DNA of 54,346 nucleotides from Cyanobacteria bacterium SZAS LIN-3 (GTDB lineage Bacteria; Cyanobacteriota; Vampirovibrionia; Obscuribacterales; Obscuribacteraceae), in NCBI GenBank assembly GCA_018266215.1, contig JAFEAV010000041.1, forward strand, positions 1 through 54,346, written 5' to 3'. A program made the position numbers and the translations under genes. Below the pieces are notes generated by a model. It searched no databases. It was not told the DNA's origin and saw only the letters and a program-made list of their open reading frames with translations. This document shows positions 8,875 to 16,729 of the stretch, piece after piece; position 1 is the first letter of the stretch, and each line of letters begins with the position of its first letter.

Positions 8875-10235
8875 TCTACGCCCTTGTCCTTGCTGTCTGG
8901 CCGGTCTGGACCTGGTATGTGCAGCGTCTCACCGACCGCTCGGATGAGCCACTGGGGATAGTGGCACTGATAACGCTGGTCGTGATGCTGCGTTTGCATC
9001 CGCAAAGGCTCGACCGGTCTTTTTTCGCGCGCACGCCTGCGGTAATGGCGGCGCTGGCTCTGTATTTTCTCTCACTGTTTTTTGCCCCCAAATTAGTCAG
9101 CGCCTTGCTGGCCCTTGCTGCCATCGGCCTGGCCATCGGTGGTGACGGCCGTGAGGGTGGCGGCCGCAATCTCACAATGGGTGACTGGTGGCTTTTGTTC
9201 TTATCTCTGCCCCTGGTTGCATCGCTCAATTTCTATCTCGGTTATCCCCTGCGCCTGGCCGTCACTGCTATGGCTCTGCCTCTATTGAGCATCACAGGTT
9301 TTGCCTCATCGGCGCTGGGCACGTCGATAAGCTGGCACGGTCAGATTGTGGAAATAGATGCTCCCTGCAGCGGTATCCGCATGCTCTGGGCTTCGCTTTA
9401 TCTGGCTGCCACTCTTGCCAGTCTGCGCTGCCTTAATTTTAAAAACGGTTTTGCTCTGATGGCACTGGCGGTAGTGGCATCGGTATTTGCCAATGTGCTG
9501 CGGGTGACGTCACTTTTTTATCTTGAAACCGGCATTGTCACCGTGCCGCAGCGCTATAGCGGTGCTGTGCACGAAGGTGTGGGCGTCGCCGTCTTTTTTA
9601 TGCTGGCTATCTGTCTGCTCTACCTGGCCAAACTCCTGGAGCGACGACAGGGGCCGCGTGACGAGATGGTGAACCCTCCGGCCGATGAAGTTGAACAGGC
9701 CGGAAGGCAGAAAAAGGAGCTTTCGCGAATTTTTTACGCGGCCTGTGCCGTCTGCGCTCTGACCTCGGTAGTGCTTGAGCGCCAGTCCTCATCGTCGCAC
9801 CTCGATGCCGCAGTGGGCAATGTCAGCTGGCCGACTTCATTTGACTCTGCGCCCTTGCTAACCATACCTCTCACGCCTGCCACGGCGGAGTTTGCGAAAA
9901 ATTTCCCCGGTGAGATTCGTGTCTACACCGCCGGCCGACGCACGGTCGTCCTGCGCCATATTGAGCAAGCCACCAGGCAATTGCATCCGGCCGCTGATTG
10001 TTACAAGGCTAGCGGTTATGAAATCAAATATCTGCCGCTCTTTACCGACCGTGAGGGCAATCGCTGGGAGACGCTCGAGGCGGTGAAAGGCACTGAGCGA
10101 CTGCAGGTGCGTGAGCGCATTTATGACGGCAAGGGTCGCGGCTGGACTGATGTATCCGCCTGGTACTGGGCGGCAATGATGGGTGAGACCCGCGGGCCCT
10201 GGTGGTCCGTAGCGGTGACCAGCACGATCGATTGA
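8871..10235 (+). CDS. Exosortase fused to an EpsI-like domain
   Basis: 454 aa, TTG start inside TTGA, which shares bases with the upstream TGA, so translation is probably coupled. The N-terminal about 260 residues form a multi-pass membrane protein with the exosortase/archaeosortase catalytic residues: Cys166 in DAPCSGIRML, Arg211 in NVLRVTSLFY and His234 in AVHEGVGVAVF. Family members cleave PEP-CTERM-type tails and transfer the protein to the envelope. The C-terminal about 170 residues (FPGEIRVYTAGRRTVVLRHI ... HPAADCYKASGYEI ... WYWA) resemble EpsI/DUF3485-type domains that accompany exosortases. The only visible substrate is the upstream VIT protein. I cannot assign a numbered Xrt subfamily from sequence alone. 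Confidence 0.88.
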   Translation: MIYALVLAVWPVWTWYVQRLTDRSDEPLGIVALITLVVMLRLHPQRLDRSFFARTPAVMAALALYFLSLFFAPKLVSALLALAAIGLAIGGDGREGGGRNLTMGDWWLLFLSLPLVASLNFYLGYPLRLAVTAMALPLLSITGFASSALGTSISWHGQIVEIDAPCSGIRMLWASLYLAATLASLRCLNFKNGFALMALAVVASVFANVLRVTSLFYLETGIVTVPQRYSGAVHEGVGVAVFFMLAICLLYLAKLLERRQGPRDEMVNPPADEVEQAGRQKKELSRIFYAACAVCALTSVVLERQSSSSHLDAAVGNVSWPTSFDSAPLLTIPLTPATAEFAKNFPGEIRVYTAGRRTVVLRHIEQATRQLHPAADCYKASGYEIKYLPLFTDREGNRWETLEAVKGTERLQVRERIYDGKGRGWTDVSAWYWAAMMGETRGPWWSVAVTSTID

Positions 10236-10251
10236 GTTGCGTTTCCCGGGC

Positions 10252-11139
10252 TCAGCGCGGCTCCAGCGGCCGGGCAAACATGGCGCCGGTAATGGATTTG
10301 GACCAGCTGAGCGCGGTGCTTATCGAGTCCGGTTCGATGACGACTTTCATGTTGCGGGCTTTTGACGAGGCATCGGCAAATTGCGGCACGCCTTTTTCGT
10401 TGACTAAGACCAGACCCGTGTGAGAAATATCGATGCCCGGCTGCGATGTACAAATACCGACGATATCGCCGGTTTTGAGCATGCTTTCCATGGCCGCCAT
10501 ATCCTTGATAGGCACGTAAGAGAGAGGACGTTTGTTGATGTCCTCTTCTTGTTTTTTGATTTTTGCAATCAGACTCTTGTGCGCCGCCAGTTGCTTGTAG
10601 CTCTGCGGATGTTCGGACATATAACCGACTTTTGGCGTGATGACTTGACTGACCGGGAAGTTCAAAAGTTGCACCACGCCTTTCTTCTGGTTGTCGTAAA
10701 ACCAGTCGCTTGTATAGTGCAGTCGGGAACTGTAATCGCCCACGACACCGCCTCGGTAGCGTGTATAGGTTACTTCCGCCAAGAGGTCCGCGGCACTGCT
10801 GCCGCCTTTCTTCAGCATGCGGGCGATGCACAGAGTCGATTCAAAAAAGGTGACACAGTCGAGAGCTGTGAGATTGACAGAGCAATATTCACGGTCGAGA
10901 TCACCGTCCAGGGTATTGGCCACGTATTCTGTGCCAAGAAACTGGTGCGCCACTTTGCCCATCAATTCACCGATAGGCAACTTCTGCCAGTTGCCCCGGC
11001 GCGCTTCCGAGGTGATGCGATTGAGCACACCTTCGCCCTGGAAAACCTTATTGATGCCGGCAGAAACAGGCTGCTGGCCGCAACTGAGGGCACCCAGGGT
11101 GGCCAGTAGATTTGCTATGAACAGCCGCCTGGTTTGCAT
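10252..11139 (-). CDS. DUF1460 (NlpC/P60-like amidase) exported protein
   Basis: 295 aa. The N-terminus TRRLFIANLLATLGALSCG is an export signal and could be Tat-like; the Cys is not in a clean lipobox. The rest matches DUF1460/PF07313: LGTEYVANTLDGD, the catalytic-type Cys in LTALDCVTFFES, YRGGVVGDYSSRLHYTSDWF, and the conserved His region GIDISHTGLVLVNEKG. Characterised DUF1460 proteins have an NlpC/P60 fold and act as peptidoglycan N-acetylmuramoyl-L-alanine amidases, so a cell-wall hydrolase role is likely. It is the last gene of a minus-strand cluster, 8 bp from the TPR gene. Confidence 0.85.
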   Translation of the reverse strand: MQTRRLFIANLLATLGALSCGQQPVSAGINKVFQGEGVLNRITSEARRGNWQKLPIGELMGKVAHQFLGTEYVANTLDGDLDREYCSVNLTALDCVTFFESTLCIARMLKKGGSSAADLLAEVTYTRYRGGVVGDYSSRLHYTSDWFYDNQKKGVVQLLNFPVSQVITPKVGYMSEHPQSYKQLAAHKSLIAKIKKQEEDINKRPLSYVPIKDMAAMESMLKTGDIVGICTSQPGIDISHTGLVLVNEKGVPQFADASSKARNMKVVIEPDSISTALSWSKSITGAMFARPLEPR

Positions 11140-11147
11140 GCTTTCTC

Positions 11148-12083
11148 CTAGGGCTCCGAGCGAAATTTTTCCGCCAGGGCCCGGTCCTTAGCGGCCAGAT
11201 CGGCCCTGCCCATTTTGGCGTAGGCGGCGGCTCGGGCGTCATACATTCTGGGTGAGGGTGTGGAAGTCAATTTGATGGCCCGGTCAAAATCGGCGACGGC
11301 GTCGGCGTATCGCCCGGCGCTGGTTTTGGCTTGGCCGCGCAGCATCAGCACCAGTTCGTCGTCACCCGAAATTTTCAGCAGTGCGTCGTAATCCTGAATG
11401 GCAAGTTCGGGATGGTTCATCTTTTTGTGAATGTCCGCCATCCTTTGATAGCAGCCGTCATATTTGGGATTTACTGCCAGAGCCGCTTTTAGATCCGTGA
11501 GCGCTTTATCGTATTGACCTTTGGCCTGATAAAGTTCACTGCGCTGGTACAGGCGCCGGTAGCGAAATTCAGGCTGCGCGGGCAGGGCAAGAATCGCGTT
11601 CAGGGCTTGCATGGCGTCGTCGATGCGGTTCAGGTTGCGCGAGCAGACGTAGCGCACATCGTGTATGGACATGAGGTCTGGGCAGCCCAGGGCCAGAGCT
11701 TTGTTCGCGTCGTCCAGCGCCTTTTGCGGCTCTTCCATCTGGTTGTAAGCCATGGAGCGATAGAGGTAGGCATTTTTGTGCTTCTTGCCGGAGGGATCCA
11801 TGGCGATTAATTTGTTGCAGTCGTCCAGAGCTTTTACTCCCTGGCCGATGCTGCAATAAAACAGAGCCCGCTGCTCAAGCGCGTCTCCATAGTTTGGATC
11901 TTTTTTCAGCGCCAGGTTGAATTGTTGCAGTGCTTCTCCGCGTTTGTGTGCGGCTATCAGCTGCATGCCGCGCGTAAAATCATCCTGAGCGCTGGCCTGT
12001 GCGGATTTGGCGTCAGCGTTCGCCGGGAGCAGGCAGGAAGCTATCAAGCTGATTGCTGTGATTGGAAACTTGCTTCTTTGCAC
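11148..12083 (-). CDS. Exported TPR protein
   Basis: 311 aa, GTG start. A signal peptide is clear (FPITAISLIASCLLPANADA). The mature part is almost entirely TPR units, at least six (LIAAHKRGEALQQFNLALKKDPNYG; AYLYRSMAYNQMEEPQKALDDANKAL; LYQAKGQYDKALTDLKAALAVNPKYDG; HPELAIQDYDALLKI; DAVADFDRAIKL; ARAAAYAKMGRADLAAKDRALAEKF). TPR solenoids act as interaction scaffolds; the partner is unknown. The gene is packed 6 bp after the thioredoxin-fold gene and 8 bp before the DUF1460 gene, suggesting co-transcription of an envelope module. Confidence 0.85.
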   Translation of the reverse strand: MQRSKFPITAISLIASCLLPANADAKSAQASAQDDFTRGMQLIAAHKRGEALQQFNLALKKDPNYGDALEQRALFYCSIGQGVKALDDCNKLIAMDPSGKKHKNAYLYRSMAYNQMEEPQKALDDANKALALGCPDLMSIHDVRYVCSRNLNRIDDAMQALNAILALPAQPEFRYRRLYQRSELYQAKGQYDKALTDLKAALAVNPKYDGCYQRMADIHKKMNHPELAIQDYDALLKISGDDELVLMLRGQAKTSAGRYADAVADFDRAIKLTSTPSPRMYDARAAAYAKMGRADLAAKDRALAEKFRSEP

Positions 12084-12089
12084 CGCGGT

Positions 12090-12881
12090 CTATTTCTTCT
12101 GATTGCATGTGTTGATGGTTGTTTCCATGCTTTCAGTCGACTGCGGTCCGGCCTGGGTGGCCAGTGCTTTGCCGTTTTTGTCGAGCATTACGACCGAGGG
12201 AAATTCGGAGATATTGTACTTTTCGCAGAGCGGATCGCCGGTGTTGACTTTCACGAAAGTGATTTTGGGAAACTTGGCTTTCACCTCATCCCAGGCCGGT
12301 TCCATCAGCTGTGAACCACGCGAGGCTTCGGAATAAAAATTGATTACCCGGGCGACATTGCTGCCGGCTTCGGCCGGTTTGGTTGCCGTCGTGGTAGCCG
12401 GGGGCGTGGTCGTGGTTTTGCCGTCCTTGCCGGCGGGGCCGCGATCTATTAAGTCGGTGCTGGGCTTGCCCGAATCGGCCTTGGCTGTGCTTGTCGCCGC
12501 CGGGGTTGTTGTTGTTGTCATTGTAGATGAGCCGCCGGTGCGGCCGCCCACTTTTTCCAGCTGCGCAAGGCCAGCCTGGGCGTTGCCTTTGAGATTGGCG
12601 GCCCCGTGATCGATCACCCACTGGTAGTCTTTTTTCGCTTCTTCCACCCGGGCCAGGCACTGATTGCACATGGCCATGTAATAGCGGCAGAGAGAGTTTT
12701 TGGGATCCCTGGCGTAGAGCGCTTTAAATTCATTGAGCGCTCCCTGGTAATCCTTGGCGTTGTACTTGGCCACAGCGCCGTTCAAATCGGCCAGAGCCGC
12801 CTGCGGCAGAACCACAATTGCGGTGGCCATTAACAGTAAGGATTTAGCGGCGCGAGCGCCGGGTCTCTTGAGTGTGCTCAT
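12090..12881 (-). CDS. Exported TPR and thioredoxin-fold protein lacking CxxC
   Basis: About 263 aa from ATG 12881 (MSTLKRPG); ATG 12890 is an alternative, and GAAGGG lies upstream of both. A signal peptide (AAKSLLLMATAIVVLPQAALA) precedes two TPR-like repeats (YNAKDYQGALNEFKALYARDP; MAMCNQCLARVEEAKKDYQWV), then a Thr/Pro/Lys-rich linker, then a C-terminal thioredoxin fold (VARVINFYSEAS ... FVKVNTGDPLCEKYNISEFPSVVMLDKNGK) with the cis-Pro retained. The redox motif position reads SRGS in place of CGPC, so dithiol chemistry is not possible. The open frame continues to 13346 but there overlaps the matrixin gene and is not coding-like. Confidence 0.8.
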   Translation of the reverse strand: MSTLKRPGARAAKSLLLMATAIVVLPQAALADLNGAVAKYNAKDYQGALNEFKALYARDPKNSLCRYYMAMCNQCLARVEEAKKDYQWVIDHGAANLKGNAQAGLAQLEKVGGRTGGSSTMTTTTTPAATSTAKADSGKPSTDLIDRGPAGKDGKTTTTPPATTTATKPAEAGSNVARVINFYSEASRGSQLMEPAWDEVKAKFPKITFVKVNTGDPLCEKYNISEFPSVVMLDKNGKALATQAGPQSTESMETTINTCNQKK

Positions 12882-12964
12882 TATTGCCATTTCCCTTCGC
12901 CTCATAGTTCGTTTAGATCCTAACTTGTTTCGATCCTGCTCGCTTATTTTGGCCAGGCAGCGGC

Positions 12965-13918
12965 TTATTGATAAATCCTGGTGATGGTTGCTATGTCGCG
13001 GCTGCTCAAGCGCAGAAGCGGGGATTTCCAGTACATGATGTCCAGCCCCGAAGGGGAGTGTCCGTCGATGCCGAAGGCGTGGCCCGATTCGTGCAGGGCC
13101 AGGTTGTAGAGCTCGTTTTTCTGGGCGTTGGACATATTGTTGTAGTCCACCGCGGCACAGGTCAGTTTGACGTAGGCGTGCTTGATCCAGCGGTTGCCGC
13201 GGGCGTCGACGAAGTCGTCGTAGGTGGTACGGCCGCCGGAACCCTGGGCTACCTGGCCTGCTTGCGGCCGCTGGTAGATGATGTCGGCCTGGTTGATGTC
13301 GCCCACCGTGGTGATGCGCAGGCGGGTCGGGTCGGCCATCACCCACTGGCTGGCCGCTTGTTCGATGGTGCTGCGTGAGCCGGCGCCGAAGCCCAGCCCG
13401 GAGGATTCATCGACAAATACTTTCAGGGGGAATTTATTGGCCGGCCAGCGGCGGACGTTGATGTTGCTGAAATAATCTTGGCTTGAGGGGTCGCAGGTAC
13501 GGCGCCAGTTGACCAGATTGCCCAGTTCGCCGCTTTCTTCCTGGGCCCAGGCGGTGTTGATGCCGGCGGCCGGATTGCTGGGCGCGGCCTGGAGCAACTG
13601 GTCGTAGCATTCTTTGGCGTGCTGCCAGTCATCCGTGGCGCGCTCGTAGCTGCCCGAGACGTCATCGGCCAGGGCCAGGGAGTAGTAAAGTCCGGACTTG
13701 GCCTGGTAGGCATCATAGGGCAGGACATTGATGGCCTGGTTGAAATAGTTGGAGGCGCTGGGGTAGTTTTGCGTCTCGTAGGCATAGTCGCCCTGGTGTT
13801 TGTAGGCCTCGGCCTGCTGGTCGTAGCCAAAAAACAGTGCCTGGGCAGGCAGAGCTGCCACTGTTGCGGCGCACGCAGCGCCGATGGCTGTCATTAATTT
13901 GTGCGGGAAAATTTTCAT
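12965..13918 (-). CDS. Exported TPR-matrixin metalloprotease
   Basis: 317 aa. A signal peptide (LMTAIGAACAATVAALPAQA) is followed by TPR-like helices (about 33-115: QQAEAYKHQGDYAYETQNYPSASNYFNQAINV) and a C-terminal metallopeptidase domain. The metzincin zinc site is complete: His276, Glu277, His280 and His287 in LALHESGHAFGIDGHS, followed by a Met-turn at Met294 (LDIMYW). This is the matrixin (M10) pattern HExGHxxGxxH. Upstream strands (NKFPLKVFVDES, IEQAASQWV, ADIIYQ) match the family. No cysteine-switch propeptide is visible. It is the first gene of a likely four-gene secreted-protein cluster, with an 83-bp gap to the next. Confidence 0.88.
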   Translation of the reverse strand: MKIFPHKLMTAIGAACAATVAALPAQALFFGYDQQAEAYKHQGDYAYETQNYPSASNYFNQAINVLPYDAYQAKSGLYYSLALADDVSGSYERATDDWQHAKECYDQLLQAAPSNPAAGINTAWAQEESGELGNLVNWRRTCDPSSQDYFSNINVRRWPANKFPLKVFVDESSGLGFGAGSRSTIEQAASQWVMADPTRLRITTVGDINQADIIYQRPQAGQVAQGSGGRTTYDDFVDARGNRWIKHAYVKLTCAAVDYNNMSNAQKNELYNLALHESGHAFGIDGHSPSGLDIMYWKSPLLRLSSRDIATITRIYQ

Positions 13919-14083
13919 AACTGAAAAGTCTAGCAGAAGCAGATGTCAGGTGTCCGGCTGTGACAAAGGGTATTTATTAATGCTATAAATCGACCACGTT
14001 CCGCCGCTAAATCTTGGCAGGCGGACGTTAGCCTCTTTGCCAGTAATTGAAAGCCCGCCCCAAATACAGAGATTTTGAGATTA

Positions 14084-14995
14084 ATGTCCTCAAGCGCAGC
14101 AAAAAATTATTTCGGATTGTCGGCTGACCATTCGGGCCGTGACAGTTCCAGAGTGGCTGTGATACCGGTGCCCTACGAAGGCAGCGGTGTCGGCAGCAAG
14201 GGGACAAAAGACGCTCCGAAAGCCATTCTTGAAGCGAGCCAGCAGGTCGAACTTTTTGATGACGAACTCTGGATCGAGCCCTTCAAAATCGGAGTGCACA
14301 CGGCACCGGCCGTTAAATTTGACGCCGTTACCAATGAAAGCGCCGCCCCCTTCCAGGAACTGGCCGATGCTGTTCGTCCCTTTATTGACGGCGACAAGTT
14401 TCCCATCATAGTAGGCGGTGAGCGCACAGTCAGCCTGGGCGCGGTCAAGGGCTGCATCGATAGATATCCCAGTCTTTCGGTTTTGCAACTGGGCGCACAT
14501 TGCAACCTGCGCGCCTCCTGCGAAGGCAATGATTACAGCGGTGCCTCCGCCGCTTTTCAGGTTTATAAAACACTGCCCAATCCACGGATTACCCAGGTCG
14601 GCGTGCGCAATGTCAGTTGGGATGAAGTGGCCTGGATGGAAGAGGACGAGCCGCAGATCAATATTTTTTGGGCGCGCCACAAGAGCAAGTGGGACTACAA
14701 CGAAATCATCAATACCTTATCCGACAATGTCTATCTTTCCATCAACGTCAATGTGCTCGATTGCGGCGTCATGGCCGCTACCGGCGAGCCGGAGCCGGGC
14801 GGCATCGACTGGTATCAATTGATGGAAGTAATCAAAATGGTCTGTGTGCGCAAAAATGTAGTCGGCGCCGACTTGACCGAGCTCGCGCCAATCAAAGGTG
14901 TGCCGGCCCCCAATTTCGTCGCCGCCAAATTACTCTATAAGCTCATTGGTTATCGTTTTGCCCTGGATCTGGGCGTGACGAAAAAGTACCTCTAA
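14084..14995 (+). CDS. Ureohydrolase-fold protein with degenerate metal site
   Basis: 303 aa from ATG 14084 (an in-frame TTG at 14075 is possible). The fold and length match the arginase/agmatinase family: VAVIPVPYEGSGVGSKGTKDAPKAI at the N-terminus, PIIVGGERTVSLGAV, LGAHCNLRASCEGNDYSG, VYLSINVNVLDCG, TGEPEPGG and a final AAKLLYKLIGYR. The manganese ligands are lost. The usual GGDH His is Arg114; DAHxD is Gly137-Ala-His-Cys-Asn141, keeping only His139; and SxDxD is Asn221-Val-Asn223. Five of six conserved ligands are thus replaced while the rest of the fold is preserved, so agmatinase or arginase activity is not expected. A binding or regulatory role is more likely. The gene is intact, not a pseudogene. 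Confidence 0.85.
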   Translation: MSSSAAKNYFGLSADHSGRDSSRVAVIPVPYEGSGVGSKGTKDAPKAILEASQQVELFDDELWIEPFKIGVHTAPAVKFDAVTNESAAPFQELADAVRPFIDGDKFPIIVGGERTVSLGAVKGCIDRYPSLSVLQLGAHCNLRASCEGNDYSGASAAFQVYKTLPNPRITQVGVRNVSWDEVAWMEEDEPQINIFWARHKSKWDYNEIINTLSDNVYLSINVNVLDCGVMAATGEPEPGGIDWYQLMEVIKMVCVRKNVVGADLTELAPIKGVPAPNFVAAKLLYKLIGYRFALDLGVTKKYL

Positions 14996-14997
14996 GC

Positions 14998-16542
14998 TTA
15001 CTGCACCTTGCCTTCTTGCAAACGGCTGGTCTCAGGCTTTTCAGCCAGGGCCTCAAGCAGCGGCATCTTATATTGATTGAGCAAGTAGTCCAGTCCTTTG
15101 GAGCGCAATTCAATGCTGTGCATGGCCTTGAGCATGTCGAGCGCCCCGTCGAGGTCGCCGGTTATGTATTTGAGGCGCATGGTGCAGGCGGTATTGAGAT
15201 TGGAGCGAGCCCAGGGTGTGGCCAGGAAAGTCTCGGCGCTGGTGACGCCTTCAAAGGCTTTCAGTCCGGCGTCGATGCCCCTGGCCAGGGCGGCGGCAAA
15301 TTCGTCGCGGCCAGCTGTCCAGAGCACAGGCAGTAAGTTCCAGGATGTGTCGACGTCGAGTTCCAGGTCGCGCAGGGCGGCGTCAAAGTTGGAATAGTCG
15401 GCGGTTTTGCTGTATTTTTTGCGCGGCTTGTCCAGCTCCCACAATTTGTCAAAAACCAGGCGCAGACGCAAAGTGCACTGAATATGCGGCTCGGAGACAA
15501 ACTTGTAGGACTTGATGTCTATAAATTGATGCACGGCGCCGCTGGCTTTGTAGAAGGAAAAGCCCACGCGTTGCAGACCGCGCTCGGCCAGCGGGACCTT
15601 CATATATTCATCCAGAAATTCGTCCAGTCGGTCCTGCCAGGCGGCCAGCACCCGGGTGGGTTCCATGCTGATGCATTCGACGGCGTCCTTGAGATCGAGC
15701 ACGGGCCGGGCGTTGAAGTCATACTCGGTCCATTCGGAAGCATCGTCCGGCTCATCGGCATCATGCTTGAAAGGTTGCCTGTCGTGTATCGGTGCGTCGT
15801 CATCAGCGAGCGAATCAACGGTGAAGTGGAAGCCCTCCTGGCACTGATCATCGGTCGTGCCCAGAATAATTTCCACACCGAGCTCGGGATTGAAGCCAAG
15901 CAAAAGGAAGCTGGCTTCTTCGTATACACGCAGAAGATTTTCCACGAGTATTTCGCGCAAATAATTGGCTTCATCGGTCAGGCCGTCTTCCTGCAATTCC
16001 CCTTCTGGAGCGACAAATCCGAAGGCCAGACCATTTTGGACCGAGACCAGCGGAGAAACCAGATGGCGCACCGTGGGTGGTGCCGCTTCCTTGATCTTTT
16101 CCACCATTTCCAGGTCGTCGGGATCGTCATTGACGAAGTAGAGCAATGTCTGGAAGTCAAAGGGGACGAGGGCTCCGGGAAGCGGATCCTGTTCCATACT
16201 GAATACATCTTTTGTCCGGTAATGGGCGCACTCCACAGCCGCCACGCCCTGCTCACCGCCAAATCCTACTTGAATGGCGGCGATACAACCCTGGTCTTCT
16301 TTCATGGTCTTGAGGACTTTGATGCGCAATTTTTCCAGCGCTTTTGCCTCGCTGGAGCTTGCCGGAGCCGCCGTTGGCGCCAGGCAATAGCAGCGTCTGC
16401 CGCCGGATACATCAATAGGTCCCAGGAAAAAACGTTTGCACTTTTGCGAAGCGTCTTCTTTTATTTTGATTAAAGCCGCTTCTGCACTTGGTATTTGAGT
16501 GTCGAGAAGAATGACCAGGACTTTGTGATGTGTTGATCCCAT
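14998..16542 (-). CDS. Unknown 514-aa cytoplasmic protein
   Basis: Start taken at ATG 16542 (MGSTHHKVLVILLDT), which has GAGGAA about 5 bases upstream; the frame extends 7 codons further. No signal peptide or membrane helix. The first about 60 residues look alpha/beta (HKVLVILLDTQIPSAEAAL), followed by a region with FDFQTLLYFVNDDPDDLEMVEKI and a long acidic section (SLADDDAPIHDRQPFKHDADEPDDASEWTEYD). The C-terminal third is helical (FDAALRDLELDVDTSWNLLPVL; FAAALARGIDAGLKAFEGV; GDLDGALDMLKAMHSIELRSKGLDYL), possibly TPR-like. I do not recognise a family. It converges on the ureohydrolase-like gene with 2 bp between stops. Confidence 0.7.
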   Translation of the reverse strand: MGSTHHKVLVILLDTQIPSAEAALIKIKEDASQKCKRFFLGPIDVSGGRRCYCLAPTAAPASSSEAKALEKLRIKVLKTMKEDQGCIAAIQVGFGGEQGVAAVECAHYRTKDVFSMEQDPLPGALVPFDFQTLLYFVNDDPDDLEMVEKIKEAAPPTVRHLVSPLVSVQNGLAFGFVAPEGELQEDGLTDEANYLREILVENLLRVYEEASFLLLGFNPELGVEIILGTTDDQCQEGFHFTVDSLADDDAPIHDRQPFKHDADEPDDASEWTEYDFNARPVLDLKDAVECISMEPTRVLAAWQDRLDEFLDEYMKVPLAERGLQRVGFSFYKASGAVHQFIDIKSYKFVSEPHIQCTLRLRLVFDKLWELDKPRKKYSKTADYSNFDAALRDLELDVDTSWNLLPVLWTAGRDEFAAALARGIDAGLKAFEGVTSAETFLATPWARSNLNTACTMRLKYITGDLDGALDMLKAMHSIELRSKGLDYLLNQYKMPLLEALAEKPETSRLQEGKVQ

Positions 16543-16729
16543 GCTGTTCCTCGATTGGGCCAAAATATTTATGAGTGTATCACCCCGGCGGCCCGCCAGC
16601 TATATCGCAAGAATAGCCCTATTTAGGCTATTAAGCGGCAATCTGCTGGATATGTATATGAAACTTTTCTGGGCTTTCGCCGCCGATCTGCTTCTTGTCA
16701 TGCCCTTTTGGGGCGTTCCTTTTAGCGCT

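Noticed and set aside
12905..13346. Upstream extension of the TPR-thioredoxin frame (to 13346)
   Set aside because: It overlaps the matrixin gene on the same strand in another frame, reads as Arg/His/Pro-rich text and has no signal peptide; the start near 12881 gives one.
15484..16473. 329-codon plus-strand frame antisense to the 514-aa protein
   Set aside because: The minus-strand gene has a good ribosome site and balanced composition; the antisense text has no recognisable domain.
16612..16632. AATAGCC/GGCTATT dyad after the kinase operon as a terminator
   Set aside because: Perfect 7-bp arms but no T run on either strand, and it lies about 100 bp beyond the R6 stop, closer to the start of the 514-aa gene. 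It could be an operator for that gene, but there is no further support.
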